DNA of 64,000 nucleotides from Salinispirillum sp049115955 (GCA_049115955.1 JAGDZJ010000018.1:62001-126000), one strand, 5' to 3'. Numbered from the stretch's first letter, positions 34,443-43,630 are shown. The notes: a model not told the origin generated them from the sequence alone. Program-made: numbers and translations.

Positions 34443-36110
34443 ATGTCGACCGCCCTATCCGATAGCCAACCCCATCCGCTCTACTATCTGCACAATTTCC
34501 TTCGCGTATTGGACTGGGTGGACATACGCTATCCTGACCTTCTCAACCACTCAGAGCAGGCGTTTATTACCCGCTTTCGCGAATTACCCGTCAGCGCACA
34601 GGCCTTGTTAGTCCGTATGGTGATGCGTAAAGGCATCTATTTTAGACGCAGTAAACTCAACTATGCCGAAATTGGCGACCATGATTTGGCTCTGGCAGCG
34701 TTGCAGCAACAGGGAATGCTAATAGTCAACCCCGAGCTTACGTTGTCCGAAGCGGGTCGTCTGTTGACGGCAAATGAAGTAAATCGTTTGGCTACGCGGC
34801 TAGAGATTTCAGTTCGAACCACCAAGACACAGCTATTAACCAACATTGAAGGCCTTTGCCTTGCTGCGCAGCCGTGGACCGACTGGCACATCGGCCCCTC
34901 AGACCCTGTTTACGCCTTGACTGTCATGCCGGAGTGCGACCGCCTCCGTTTAATGTTCTTCGGCAATCTGCATCAAGCGTGGAGTACTTTTGTTCTGGAG
35001 GAATTGGGATTACAGCGCTACGAGCTCGTGCCATTTGACCATACGGCTCGGCCCTTCAACCGTCGAGATGAAGTCGATATCTACCTTACATTGCATGCAT
35101 GTCGTGAGGCCCTGGACGAAGGATCATCAGCCCAGGACATTCTACCTCTGGTTCCCGACGTGCCTGACGACAACCACTGGCTGCTCTCACGACGTGACCG
35201 TTTGCTGTACACCCTCGCCTACCAGTTAGAGCGCGCAGGTCAAACTGACCTTGCGTTGTCGCTATACTCGGGGCTACGTCATCCTGAGGCGCGTGTACGT
35301 CAAATCCGAGTATTGGAGCGTCAGGAAAGGCTTAGCCACGCCTTAGAACTCGCGCTGGAAGTCCAAAAAACACCTGCAAACGAGGCCGAAAGCCAACACA
35401 TGGCGCGCATCCTCCTGCGGCTGAGTCGTAAGCTAAAAATCGCTTTGCCCTCATCATCACCAACACACGCAGCAGCGCCGACACGAATTACCCCAACGGA
35501 AACCGATGAGATGACGCTGGCGCCACTTACCGAGTGCGTTGAACGCGATGTCGTAGTCGCCCTGCACACAGCGGAAGCACCGGTATTTTTCGTAGAGAAT
35601 GGCTTGATCAACAGCCTACTTGGCTTACTGTGCTGGCCAGCGGTATTTGCCAATATACCGGGGGCTTTTTTTCACCCGTATCAAGCTGGCCCGGCTGACT
35701 TGAATCAGCCCGATTTTCTGCGTCGTCGTGAGACGCTCATAGCCGATCAGCTAGCGTTGTTGGACAGCGAAGCATATAAAGGCTTTATTCGTACTATGTA
35801 CCAGGTCAAATACGGCTTGCAGTCGCCGTTCGTTTACTGGCCATTGCTGACTGAAGAACTACTGGAGTTAAGCTTAACCTGCATACCCGCCACTGACTTA
35901 AATGCGTTATTCACGCGCATCTTGTTCGACATTCCCAGCAATCGCAGTGGCTTGCCGGACTTGATTCAGTTCTGGCCTGAGCAAGCCCGATACTGCCTGA
36001 TTGAAGTCAAAGGCCCAGGGGATCGTCTGCAAGATAATCAACGGCGCTGGCTAAGCTATTTCGCAGCCCACGGTATACCCGCGCAGGTCGTTATGGTGAA
36101 ACGACCGTAG
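34443..36110 (+). CDS. FAN1-type VRR-NUC nuclease
   Basis: 555 aa. The C-terminal VRR-NUC domain has the catalytic set PD (Pro505-Asp506 in RSGLPDLIQ) and Glu521-x-Lys523 (EVKGPGDRLQDNQ), matching bacterial homologues of the FAN1 structure-specific nuclease. The N-terminal two-thirds contains the YYLHNFLRVLDWV and GIYFRRSKLNY segments seen in bacterial FAN1, plus helical TPR-like repeats. Family members cut flap or cross-linked DNA. It stands alone. The active site is intact. Confidence 0.9.
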   Translation: MSTALSDSQPHPLYYLHNFLRVLDWVDIRYPDLLNHSEQAFITRFRELPVSAQALLVRMVMRKGIYFRRSKLNYAEIGDHDLALAALQQQGMLIVNPELTLSEAGRLLTANEVNRLATRLEISVRTTKTQLLTNIEGLCLAAQPWTDWHIGPSDPVYALTVMPECDRLRLMFFGNLHQAWSTFVLEELGLQRYELVPFDHTARPFNRRDEVDIYLTLHACREALDEGSSAQDILPLVPDVPDDNHWLLSRRDRLLYTLAYQLERAGQTDLALSLYSGLRHPEARVRQIRVLERQERLSHALELALEVQKTPANEAESQHMARILLRLSRKLKIALPSSSPTHAAAPTRITPTETDEMTLAPLTECVERDVVVALHTAEAPVFFVENGLINSLLGLLCWPAVFANIPGAFFHPYQAGPADLNQPDFLRRRETLIADQLALLDSEAYKGFIRTMYQVKYGLQSPFVYWPLLTEELLELSLTCIPATDLNALFTRILFDIPSNRSGLPDLIQFWPEQARYCLIEVKGPGDRLQDNQRRWLSYFAAHGIPAQVVMVKRP

Positions 36111-36156
36111 TGGTATTGCCCTCTTCTGCGGAAATTGCATCAACAGCATATTCCAT

Positions 36157-36186
36157 TATGATATAACCAAATAACGTTCTATTTGG
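36157..36186 (+). promoter_or_regulatory. Candidate -10 plus operator palindrome before the Cys-synthase-like gene
   Basis: A TATGAT hexamer at 36157-36162 is followed at 36167-36186 by CCAAATA, a six-base spacer and TATTTGG, a perfect 7-bp inverted repeat that would cover the transcription start. Its position suggests a repressor site. No regulator gene is adjacent. Confidence 0.5.
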
Positions 36187-36196
36187 ATTTCACATC

Positions 36197-37240
36197 ATGC
36201 GTGCTTGGGTCAAAAATGCCATTCGGGAGATCGAGGCGGATTTTCAACGGTCAGCCGATACCCATCTCATCAAACTGCCGTTAACCTGTTTCCCGCAAAT
36301 AGAACTGTACCTAAAGGACGAAAGCACACACCCCACCGGCAGTCTGAAACACCGCCTAGCCCGCTCACTCTTTTTGTACGGCTTGTGCAACGGGCATATT
36401 CAAGAAGGCACTACTGTCATTGAGGCCTCATCCGGCTCAACTGCGGTGTCTGAAGCCTATTTTGCTCGTTTATTGGGGTTACCCTTCATTGCCGTCATGC
36501 CAGCCAGCACCGCCTGCCGCAAGATAGAGCAGGTCGAGTTTTATGGCGGGCGCTGTCATTTCGTAGACGATGGCAGCCAGATATACGCTGAAGCCGAACG
36601 ACTAGCGCACGAAACAGGCGGCCATTTCATGGACCAGTTCACCTACGCCGAACGCGCGACGGACTGGCGCGGCAACAACAACATTGCCGACAGCCTGTTC
36701 AGTCAGATGTCGCAGGAGCGTTTCCCGGTGCCACGTTATGTTGTAATGAGTGCGGGTACCGGCGGCACCTCAGCTACCCTAGGTCGTTTTATTCGCTACC
36801 AACGGTACGACACCGAACTGGTCGTGGTCGACCCAGAGCATTCCGTATTCTTTGACAGTTATCAAAGCGGTGATACCTCGCTCACGGGCAGCCAAAGCAG
36901 TCGCATCGAAGGCATTGGTCGTCCGCGTGTCGAGCCGTCGTTTGTACCCAGTGTAATTGATCGCATGATTAAGGTACCGGATGGTGCGTCGATGGCAACG
37001 CTACGCTGGCTAGAGACCTTGATCGGCCGCAAAGCAGGCGGCTCCACCGGTACCAATTTGTGGGGTGCCTTACTGCTCGCAGCAGAAATGACGGAACGAG
37101 GCGAGTCCGGCTCGATTGTCACTGTGCTCTGCGATACCGGAGAGCGCTACCTCGACACCTATCACAGCGACGAATGGGTAGCACAACACATCGGGGATTT
37201 ATCGGCGTGGTTGAAACAGCTGCCGTCTTTCACCGGGTAG
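36197..37240 (+). CDS. PLP-dependent cysteine synthase/desulfhydrase-like protein
   Basis: 347 aa fold-type II PLP enzyme. The PLP lysine lies in HPTGSLKHRLA near residue 50, the asparagine loop region is replaced by SSGSTAVSEAYFA, and a glycine-rich phosphate loop is seen as SAGTGGTSAT. The C-terminal GGSTGTN segment is also typical. Overall it resembles the Cds1-type L-cysteine desulfhydrases that release sulfide, pyruvate and ammonia, but cysteine synthase activity cannot be excluded. A palindrome sits at its promoter. Confidence 0.8.
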   Translation: MRAWVKNAIREIEADFQRSADTHLIKLPLTCFPQIELYLKDESTHPTGSLKHRLARSLFLYGLCNGHIQEGTTVIEASSGSTAVSEAYFARLLGLPFIAVMPASTACRKIEQVEFYGGRCHFVDDGSQIYAEAERLAHETGGHFMDQFTYAERATDWRGNNNIADSLFSQMSQERFPVPRYVVMSAGTGGTSATLGRFIRYQRYDTELVVVDPEHSVFFDSYQSGDTSLTGSQSSRIEGIGRPRVEPSFVPSVIDRMIKVPDGASMATLRWLETLIGRKAGGSTGTNLWGALLLAAEMTERGESGSIVTVLCDTGERYLDTYHSDEWVAQHIGDLSAWLKQLPSFTG

Positions 37241-37302
37241 AGACTGATCTTATCGGTTGCAGTGCACGTAACTGAATGACAGTCATCAAAGAGACACCCG
37301 CT

Positions 37303-37491
37303 ATGTTTGGTCTTTTTAAGCAGAACCCGAGTAAGAAATTACAGCAAGCGTATGAGAAAAAGCTTTCTGAAGCGATGCAGGCACAGCGGACGGGAGATAT
37401 TCGAAAGTACTCGCTATTGACCGAAGAAGCAGAAGCCATTTTTGCGCAGATCAAGAGCCTCGCCGAAGATCCGACCAGCGAAGGCTCTTAA
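37303..37491 (+). CDS. Small DUF6435/Lacal_2735-type protein
   Basis: 62 aa starting MFGLFKQNPSKKLQQ; the frame is open from an ATG at 37276, but the family convention is the MFGLF start. It is charged and helical (KKLSEAMQAQRTGDIRKY, EEAEAIFAQI). Such proteins are common in marine bacteria and have no known role. It converges with the next small membrane protein gene 14 bases away. Confidence 0.72.
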   Translation: MFGLFKQNPSKKLQQAYEKKLSEAMQAQRTGDIRKYSLLTEEAEAIFAQIKSLAEDPTSEGS

Positions 37492-37505
37492 AACCGTAAC
37501 CGGTG

Positions 37506-37889
37506 TCACACCAACCGCATTAAAACGTATATCCCACCCAGAATAGAGAACGCGAAGGGGATCATTAGGCCGAATCTGATGCGATCTTCTTTGCGTCGGC
37601 GCCGCATGAAGTTCAACACCAAACCGGAAGTCGACAGCAAAAAGACCAACAATATGTAGTACACAGCCCCTTCTAGCTCTTCAACATCCCAACCGGCCTG
37701 CACGGTAATGCGAAACCAGCGATCGAACAAAGACTCCATTTCGGGCCTCGCTCGTTCAATAATGATCAACGGTGGCAACATGAGTATCAACGCAGCAATA
37801 CTCAGAAAGTTCGTCACTTTAATCATGGTATCGGGGCCTTTTCGACGTTCCTCGCGAACGGGCTTACCAATTTGAGATTCAACGATCAT
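37506..37889 (-). CDS. Small membrane protein of unknown function
   Basis: 127 aa from the ATG at 37889, with AAAGG seven bases before it; the frame extends to 37994 without a better start. Three hydrophobic segments are seen at about 23-42, 76-95 and 104-125, with a basic loop RRRRKEDR. I do not recognise a family. It lies alone between two convergent/divergent small units. Confidence 0.6.
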   Translation of the reverse strand: MIVESQIGKPVREERRKGPDTMIKVTNFLSIAALILMLPPLIIIERARPEMESLFDRWFRITVQAGWDVEELEGAVYYILLVFLLSTSGLVLNFMRRRRKEDRIRFGLMIPFAFSILGGIYVLMRLV

Positions 37890-38079
37890 AGCCATACCTT
37901 TAATTGAGGGTTTTGTCCGAGCTCGTTTATACCGGACAATCAACGAGTTTAGTGTGCCTGAGAAGCCATTTAAAAGGAATAATTTCCCGCTCAACGCCAG
38001 ACACCCTCATCCATACAGGCTTGACCACACAGGCCCATCATGGTCTCCTCTCCACTACTATAAAAAACAATAATCCAGA

Positions 38080-38760
38080 GTGCCTACTGTGCTGAGTATT
38101 CTTATCGCCGACGATCATCCGTTATTTAGAGACGCGATCACCAGCGTTATAAAAGAACGGTTTCCGGATACTCATTTCGGGGAAAGTGAAGATCTGCAAG
38201 GCGCCTTGACTGTGCTGCAAGCACCCTTAGGAGATGATTGGGACTTGTTGCTTCTGGATCTAAATATGCCAGGCATGGACGGTTTGAATGGCTTATTGCA
38301 CTTACGTAACGAGTTTCCTGAGCTCACCGTTGTGGTGGTGTCCGCAGATTCAGACCGCCAAACCATTCTACAGGCCATGAATTTTGGCGCTGCGGGGTTT
38401 ATTCCCAAATCCTCGTCAAGGGCGCAGATGGCCGATGCCATCGACAAAGTTCTGCAGGGCGACGTTTACGTTCCTGCAAATATTCTACGCCAAACCACGC
38501 CATCACCTACTTTGGCTTCTGGACAATCCGCTCGCCTGAACACAGACGCCCTGCAAGCGCTCACGCGCAAGCAGTTGCAAGTACTGGAGCGCATGACCCA
38601 CGGTGAGTCCAACAAACAAATTGCTCACCATTTGAACATTGCTGAAACCACCGTGAAGTCGCATGTGTCTGCCATATTGCGCCAGCTTGGAGCGCAGAAC
38701 CGCGTGCAAGCCATATTAGCCGCCAAACAACTCGATTTCACGCCGTATCTGAGGCACTGA
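38080..38760 (+). CDS. LuxR/NarL-family response regulator
   Basis: 226 aa. The receiver domain (about 6-125) has acidic residues in ADDHP, phosphoacceptor Asp60 in LLLDLNMPG, and Lys near 107 (FIPKSS). The C-terminal LuxR helix-turn-helix is seen as LTRKQLQVLERMTHGESNKQIA and AETTVKSHVSAIL. Start is GTG at 38080 or at 38089. The gene points at the hybrid kinase gene and overlaps its 3' end by 23 bases, so the two may form a phosphorelay, though they are not in one operon. Confidence 0.9.
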   Translation: MPTVLSILIADDHPLFRDAITSVIKERFPDTHFGESEDLQGALTVLQAPLGDDWDLLLLDLNMPGMDGLNGLLHLRNEFPELTVVVVSADSDRQTILQAMNFGAAGFIPKSSSRAQMADAIDKVLQGDVYVPANILRQTTPSPTLASGQSARLNTDALQALTRKQLQVLERMTHGESNKQIAHHLNIAETTVKSHVSAILRQLGAQNRVQAILAAKQLDFTPYLRH

Positions 38761-40093
38761 CCAGCGCCGATAAAAGCGCCCGCAAACGATGCGGCTTGAC
38801 GGGCTTGTGCAACAACCGGAAGCCGTGTTCTTTCACCTGCGTTTTCAAGACCACGCTGTGATCCGCCGTAATCACCACCGATGGCACAGGCTTACCACGA
38901 ACCTGTTGTACCTGCTGCAATACGTCCACACCCAGTCTTTCTTGGTCAAGATGATAGTCCGACAGCAACACATCGACCGAAGCCGTACCCACATCGACTT
39001 GTTTGGCCAGTGACTCGAAATCCACCGCTGTGATGACATGGCACCCCCACCCAACCAATAGCGTCCGCATAGCGTTGGCAACTTGGAGATCGTTTTCGAT
39101 CAGCCAAATGCAGGAACCCTCAAGCGGATGCGCCGCAACCTCCAAAGATGCCGACACTGGCCCGCACGGGCGCTCGCCAGCCCCACGTGGCAGACGAATA
39201 CTGAAACAAGAGCCTTTGCCAAGGTTCGATCTTACGCTGATAGGATGGTTCAGCATTCGAGCTATTTTATCAACGATCGCCAAACCAAGCCCCAACCCTC
39301 TATCCACGCGGTCAGACTGCGTCGGCAAACGTTGAAACTCCACGAAGATACTCGACAATTGGTGCTCGGCTATGCCCGGCCCGGAGTCCCAAATTTCAAT
39401 ATCGACGCTGTCGACGTGCACACGACAGCCCAGAACGACACGCCCACCCTTAGGAGTGTAACGCACAGCGTTGCTGAGAAAATTACGCAATACACGGCCT
39501 AACAAGGTGGCATCACTGACCACGGTCAACCGAGTACTGTGAGCGCTAAAAAGCACACCTTCCCTACCCGCTATGTGCCGATACTCCACCGCCAACTGCG
39601 CCAACAGGTCATCTAAGCAAAACGCCGTGATGTCCGGCTGAATCACACCTGCATCCAAACGGGAGATATCAATCAAGGTGCCCAATAAGCGATCAATATT
39701 GTCCAGCGAGTGACTGACCGACTGAATTAAGTCAGCGGTCTCTAGATTCACCGGTTGCTCCAATAATGCACCGACAAACAGCCGCGCCGCATTGAGCGGC
39801 TGTAGCACATCGTGGCTGACGGCCGCCAAAAAGCGAGTTTTTGAATGATTGGCTTGCTCGGCTTCCTGTTTAGCCGCCCGCAAACGCTGCGCCAGTTCCG
39901 TCAGTTCGGCGGTGCGTTCACGTACCTGTTCGGCCAACGCGGTGGCGTGTTCAAAGGCGGCATAGGGTGCAGAGCTCACCGAACTGCCCGCTTCAACACG
40001 CTCGATCAGCGCCGCGTTGATGCGTCGCAGTCGCTGATTTTCGCGCTCCAGCTCAACAATCCTCGATGACTCATTCATGTGTTCATCGGTCAT
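38738..40093 (-). CDS. NahK-like hybrid sensor histidine kinase
   Basis: 451 aa without membrane segments. A coiled-coil N-terminus (about 10-85) leads into HisKA with His94 (AVSHDVLQPLNAARL), an HATPase domain (Asn208, DSGPG at 236-240, GLGLGL) and a C-terminal receiver with Asp379 (LLSDYHL). This soluble coiled-coil layout with VSHDVLQPLNAARLF is typical of the NahK/ErcS' group. Its start overlaps the end of the upstream FIST gene by 11 bases, so the two are co-translated. In Pseudomonas and Shewanella the equivalent pair is NosP-NahK, in which NO-bound NosP inhibits the kinase. Confidence 0.9.
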   Translation of the reverse strand: MTDEHMNESSRIVELERENQRLRRINAALIERVEAGSSVSSAPYAAFEHATALAEQVRERTAELTELAQRLRAAKQEAEQANHSKTRFLAAVSHDVLQPLNAARLFVGALLEQPVNLETADLIQSVSHSLDNIDRLLGTLIDISRLDAGVIQPDITAFCLDDLLAQLAVEYRHIAGREGVLFSAHSTRLTVVSDATLLGRVLRNFLSNAVRYTPKGGRVVLGCRVHVDSVDIEIWDSGPGIAEHQLSSIFVEFQRLPTQSDRVDRGLGLGLAIVDKIARMLNHPISVRSNLGKGSCFSIRLPRGAGERPCGPVSASLEVAAHPLEGSCIWLIENDLQVANAMRTLLVGWGCHVITAVDFESLAKQVDVGTASVDVLLSDYHLDQERLGVDVLQQVQQVRGKPVPSVVITADHSVVLKTQVKEHGFRLLHKPVKPHRLRALLSALVSASDTA

Positions 40094-41225
40094 CAGGGTA
40101 GCCCAACATCACACCAGTGAACGTCTGGTTTATATGCACGCCGTCGTAATGTTCACCATAGGTATTGAACCCCAATACGCGATGCTGACGCAGGAAGTGC
40201 GAAGCCGTAGCGTCTTGAGCGCGATACTCCAGCTCAGTGCGACGTAGAAAGCAGTCGCAGCCCAAGGTCATCAGCGGTTTGCCAATACGCGCCTCAATGG
40301 CAGCAAAACAGCGCTCCAAGTCGGGCAATATCGGCTGTGGGGCCATGGTGGTGAGCACCATTCCGTTACCCACGGCGCAGTAAAACGTGATGCTATCGTC
40401 GGCATTCACGCGCTGTATAGAACGCACGTAGTAGTCGTCACCCGTGCGCACGGCCAGCGGGTGTAAGGCAAACACCGTCGGGTCTAACTGCTCACGTGTG
40501 ACACCGACAGCGTACGCGTAAGCCTGTGCCGCCGGTTCTGCATTGAGTTCCAAGATGGTTCGGGTGGTCGGGTCAGATTCGGTGACCACCAACTTGTCGC
40601 CGAGCGGACTCATGTGGTGTGTGGTGAACACCTCGAACGGCAAATCGGTATGAAAAACGATCAATATGGCCGCTTGAGTGTGAAATTGACCATTAATGAA
40701 CACATGCGTACGGGCAAGGTGAATATCATCACCTGCCGAGCCACCAAAATGGGGAATGCTGCCGAGTACGGCGTCAAGTGCGCCCAACACGCGCTCTTCT
40801 TGGCTGGATAAGCCATCCAGCAGTGTCATGGCAAAGGAGCGCCCTGACGCTGCGGTGGGATGTATCCTAGCCAACAGTTCATCCAGTGTGCGCTGCGCTT
40901 CCGTGAAGCCGAATTCTGGCAGCTGCTCGATCAAGCTCGCGGCGATGGTAAAATAGCTGGTATCGAATCCGATAGCGGACACCGAGCCACGTGCGTAGCC
41001 CTGCGCATTGATCTCACCCGCCGTCGTACAACCAATCAGTTGTACTGCGGGTAAATACCTGTTGAGCGCATCTGCAAGCGGTGCCAACGCGTATTCCGCC
41101 GAGCAAAAGAACAACACCGTATGTACGGGCTTGTCCGCAAATTGATCGGCCAGCGACTGCGCCACTTCGATGGGGTCTATGGCGTCAGACCAAGCCGGAT
41201 AGATGGCAAGTGATGTGTTCGACAT
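40083..41225 (-). CDS. nosP: FIST-domain protein, NosP-like nitric-oxide sensor
   Basis: 380 aa from the ATG at 41225; a TTG at 41243 is possible, and neither has a strong ribosome site. The FIST_N domain (about 30-225) and FIST_C domain (about 225-365) are complete, with IGCTTAGEI, GGSAGDD and the closing GFNTYGEHYDGVHINQTFTG signature. Proteins of this family next to a NahK kinase are haem-binding NO sensors (NosP) in Pseudomonas, Vibrio and Legionella. The functional call rests mainly on gene order; haem binding cannot be seen. The gene overlaps the kinase gene by 11 bases. Confidence 0.82.
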   Translation of the reverse strand: MSNTSLAIYPAWSDAIDPIEVAQSLADQFADKPVHTVLFFCSAEYALAPLADALNRYLPAVQLIGCTTAGEINAQGYARGSVSAIGFDTSYFTIAASLIEQLPEFGFTEAQRTLDELLARIHPTAASGRSFAMTLLDGLSSQEERVLGALDAVLGSIPHFGGSAGDDIHLARTHVFINGQFHTQAAILIVFHTDLPFEVFTTHHMSPLGDKLVVTESDPTTRTILELNAEPAAQAYAYAVGVTREQLDPTVFALHPLAVRTGDDYYVRSIQRVNADDSITFYCAVGNGMVLTTMAPQPILPDLERCFAAIEARIGKPLMTLGCDCFLRRTELEYRAQDATASHFLRQHRVLGFNTYGEHYDGVHINQTFTGVMLGYPDDR

Positions 41226-41245
41226 GGTGTGATACTTCAGCAACC

Positions 41246-41281
41246 ATTGAGAATATTGATAAATATATTGATATATATTGA
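41246..41281. promoter_or_regulatory. AT-rich ATTGA repeat cluster upstream of nosP
   Basis: Four ATTGA copies (41246, 41255, 41267, 41277) occur within 36 AT-rich bases just upstream of the nosP start. TTGAT, half of an FNR/DNR-type site, occurs twice, but no full TTGATnnnnATCAA is present. A regulatory role is a guess from position. Confidence 0.35.
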
Positions 41282-41361
41282 GAGTGCCACAAAATGGATT
41301 GCAGATGCACCCCCAACACTCATGACTGAGCCTGAGGGAGCACCTGCCTCATCACGCGAGC

Positions 41362-42882
41362 TTAGAAAAAGCCCATCGGATTAACATCGTAACTGACCAA
41401 CATGTTCTTGGTGTTCTGGTAGGCGCTGAGCATCATCTTGTGATTCTCACGGCCCACACCCGACTTCTTATAACCGCCAAACGCAGCATGTGCGGGGTAG
41501 TGATGATAGCAGTTGGTCCATACGCGACCGGCTTCTATGGCTCGTCCCATGCGATAAGCACGGTTCATGTCGCGCGTCCACAAGCCGGCACCCAAGCCGA
41601 ACTCGCTGTCGTTGGCAATGGCCAAGGCTTCTTCTTCAGTTTTGAAGGTGGTCACCGACACCACAGGGCCAAAAATCTCCTCTTGGAACACGCGCATCTT
41701 GTTGTGGCCTTTCAGCAGCGTGGGCTGAATGTAGTAGCCTGCATCGAGGTCATTACCCAGCTTCTCCTTGCCGCCACCCATCAACACTTGCGCACCTTCT
41801 TCGGCTGCGATGGTGAAATACGAAAGAATTTTATCGTACTGCTCGGCCGACGCTTGCGCCCCCACCATCACCTCGGAATCCAAAGGGTTGCCGCGTTTGA
41901 TCTGCTTGGTGCGTTCAATCACCATGGCAATAAACCGATCATAAATGTCTTCTTGAATCAGCAACCGCGACGGACAGGTACAGACTTCGCCCTGATTGAA
42001 AAACGCCAACACCACACCTTCTACACACTTGCTCAGGTAACTGTCCTCGTGGTCTAACACGTCTTTAAAATAGATGTTGGGGGATTTTCCGCCCAGCTCA
42101 ACCGTAGACGGAATGATATTCTCGGCGGCACATTTCATGATGTGAGCACCGACGGGCGTAGAGCCCGTAAAGGCAATTTTGGCAATGCGTTTGCTGGTAG
42201 CCAATGCCTGACCAGCTTCTGCCCCAAAGCCATTCACCACATTGAGCACACCTGCAGGCAGTAAATCACCCACCAGTTCCATAAATTTAAGAATTGACCA
42301 CGGCGTTTGCTCGGCCGGCTTCAACACAATGCAATTACCAGTGGCCAAGGCAGGTGCCAGCTTCCACGCCGCCATCAACAGCGGGAAGTTCCACGGAATG
42401 ATCTGACCGACCACGCCCAAAGGTTCATTGAAGTGATAGGCAATCGTATTGCTGTCAATTTCACCAATGGAACCTTCTTGCGCTCGGATGACTCCGGCAA
42501 AATAACGAAAGTGATCGACGGCAAGCGGAATATCGGCATTCAGGGTTTCACGCACCGCTTTACCGTTGTCCCAGGTTTCGGCGATCGCCATCATTTCAAG
42601 ATTCTGCTCCAAACGATCAGCAATCGTCAGCAGAATGTTAGAACGCTCGGTCACCGACGTTTTGCCCCACGCCGCTTTTGCCGCATGCGCGGCATCCAAG
42701 GCGAGTTCAATGTCTTCAGCCGTCGAACGCGGTATACGGCAAAACTCGCGCCCGGTAACAGGCGAGATGTTATCGAAATACTTACCATTTAGGGGTTTTA
42801 CCCACTCGCCACCGATAAAGTTTTCATACTGGGCGTTCAAGGATACGGTAGAGCCGGGTTGACCAGGATTAACATAGATCAT
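41362..42882 (-). CDS. exaC: NAD-dependent aldehyde dehydrogenase, ExaC type
   Basis: 506 aa. The catalytic Cys is in the NQGEVCTCPSR segment, the general base Glu in ELGGKSPN, and the NAD loop in FTGSTPVG. The MIYVNPGQPGS opening and the overall length match the acetaldehyde dehydrogenases (ExaC/AldB class) used in ethanol oxidation. GAGG lies about eight bases before the ATG. No alcohol dehydrogenase adjoins, so it may serve general aldehyde detoxification. Confidence 0.92.
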   Translation of the reverse strand: MIYVNPGQPGSTVSLNAQYENFIGGEWVKPLNGKYFDNISPVTGREFCRIPRSTAEDIELALDAAHAAKAAWGKTSVTERSNILLTIADRLEQNLEMMAIAETWDNGKAVRETLNADIPLAVDHFRYFAGVIRAQEGSIGEIDSNTIAYHFNEPLGVVGQIIPWNFPLLMAAWKLAPALATGNCIVLKPAEQTPWSILKFMELVGDLLPAGVLNVVNGFGAEAGQALATSKRIAKIAFTGSTPVGAHIMKCAAENIIPSTVELGGKSPNIYFKDVLDHEDSYLSKCVEGVVLAFFNQGEVCTCPSRLLIQEDIYDRFIAMVIERTKQIKRGNPLDSEVMVGAQASAEQYDKILSYFTIAAEEGAQVLMGGGKEKLGNDLDAGYYIQPTLLKGHNKMRVFQEEIFGPVVSVTTFKTEEEALAIANDSEFGLGAGLWTRDMNRAYRMGRAIEAGRVWTNCYHHYPAHAAFGGYKKSGVGRENHKMMLSAYQNTKNMLVSYDVNPMGFF

Positions 42883-43040
42883 GATGCGTACCTCTTATCT
42901 TGTTGTTATTAAAAAGGTCTCTGAACCTCTTCTGAGCACCATCATTCTAAACACCGCAAGACAACCCACGACATGCTGCCTTAGGTGGGAAAACCTCCTA
43001 CTTTAGGAGGAGTTAACCCTGTTGCTAGAACGGCTATCGT

Positions 43041-43159
43041 CCTACAATGCTGCCATGACGAAGCGATTCAACTCAGCCAATGTTCATCAGCTCAGCAACG
43101 ACGTAAGCGCTGGGTTGCTGGTGGCATTGGGCGGCCTGCGCCCGCCTTTAACTGCTTAG
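43041..43159 (+). pseudogene. Remnant copy of the sulP 5' end
   Basis: The ATG at 43055 opens MTKRFNSANVHQLSNDVSAGLLVAL, nearly the same as the intact sulP start at 43770 (MTKRFNSANFHHLSQDVSAGLLVAL). The match starts at CCTACAATGCTGCC (43041 and 43756), runs about 97 bases at roughly 85% identity, then stops abruptly after the GL codons; the frame closes at a TAG at 43157-43159. It is a truncated duplicate carrying the promoter -10 and start region of the transporter gene. Confidence 0.85.
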
Positions 43160-43630
43160 AGGAAGCCAGGCACCGATCAGTATGAACAGACTGCCACAGA
43201 CCCGGTTGAACCCCTTGCCACAACGCCCCAACCACCCGGATACACGACCGGCAAACCCTGCGATGAACAGCTCGGTCAGACACTCTATCAGCACAAACGT
43301 AGCCGCCATAATGAGAAACTGCAGCCAGAGGTCTACCTCAGGATTGATAAACTGAGGCAGAAACGCCGCAAAAAACAGGATCGCTTTGGGGTTAGCCAAA
43401 GCGGCCAGGAATCCCTGTCGCGCCATATTCCAACGGCTAACTCTACCCTTTAGGACGCCCACTCCACCACCAGGTGAGGGTGAGCGCCACACCTGGATAC
43501 CCAGCCAGACCAGATACAGCCCCCCAACAATTTTCATCACCAACAACAGCTCCCCTGCCAGACTCAGCAACGACGCGATACCAAACATCGACAGCCCGAT
43601 CACCGCAGCAAAACCCAGAATCTGGCACAA
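43148..43630 (-). pseudogene. LysE-family exporter, 5' truncated
   Basis: 160 codons remain against about 205 for the family. The C-terminal three-quarters is in frame and typical (KIVGGLYLVWLGIQVW, ALANPKAILFFAAFLPQFI), but the first helix with the GP motif is missing. The only start in frame is the TTG at 43630 in the middle of a helix. Immediately upstream the sequence changes to the tail of an AraC gene on the other strand. Likely non-functional. A second, complete LysE gene is at 62473. Confidence 0.8.

Noticed and set aside
41246..41281. CRISPR-like or tandem repeat array
   Set aside because: The ATTGA units are five bases with irregular spacing and no spacers of uniform length.
43148..43630. 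Functional lysE gene
   Set aside because: It lacks the first helix and motif, has only a TTG start inside a helix, and abuts an araC remnant; treated as a truncated gene.
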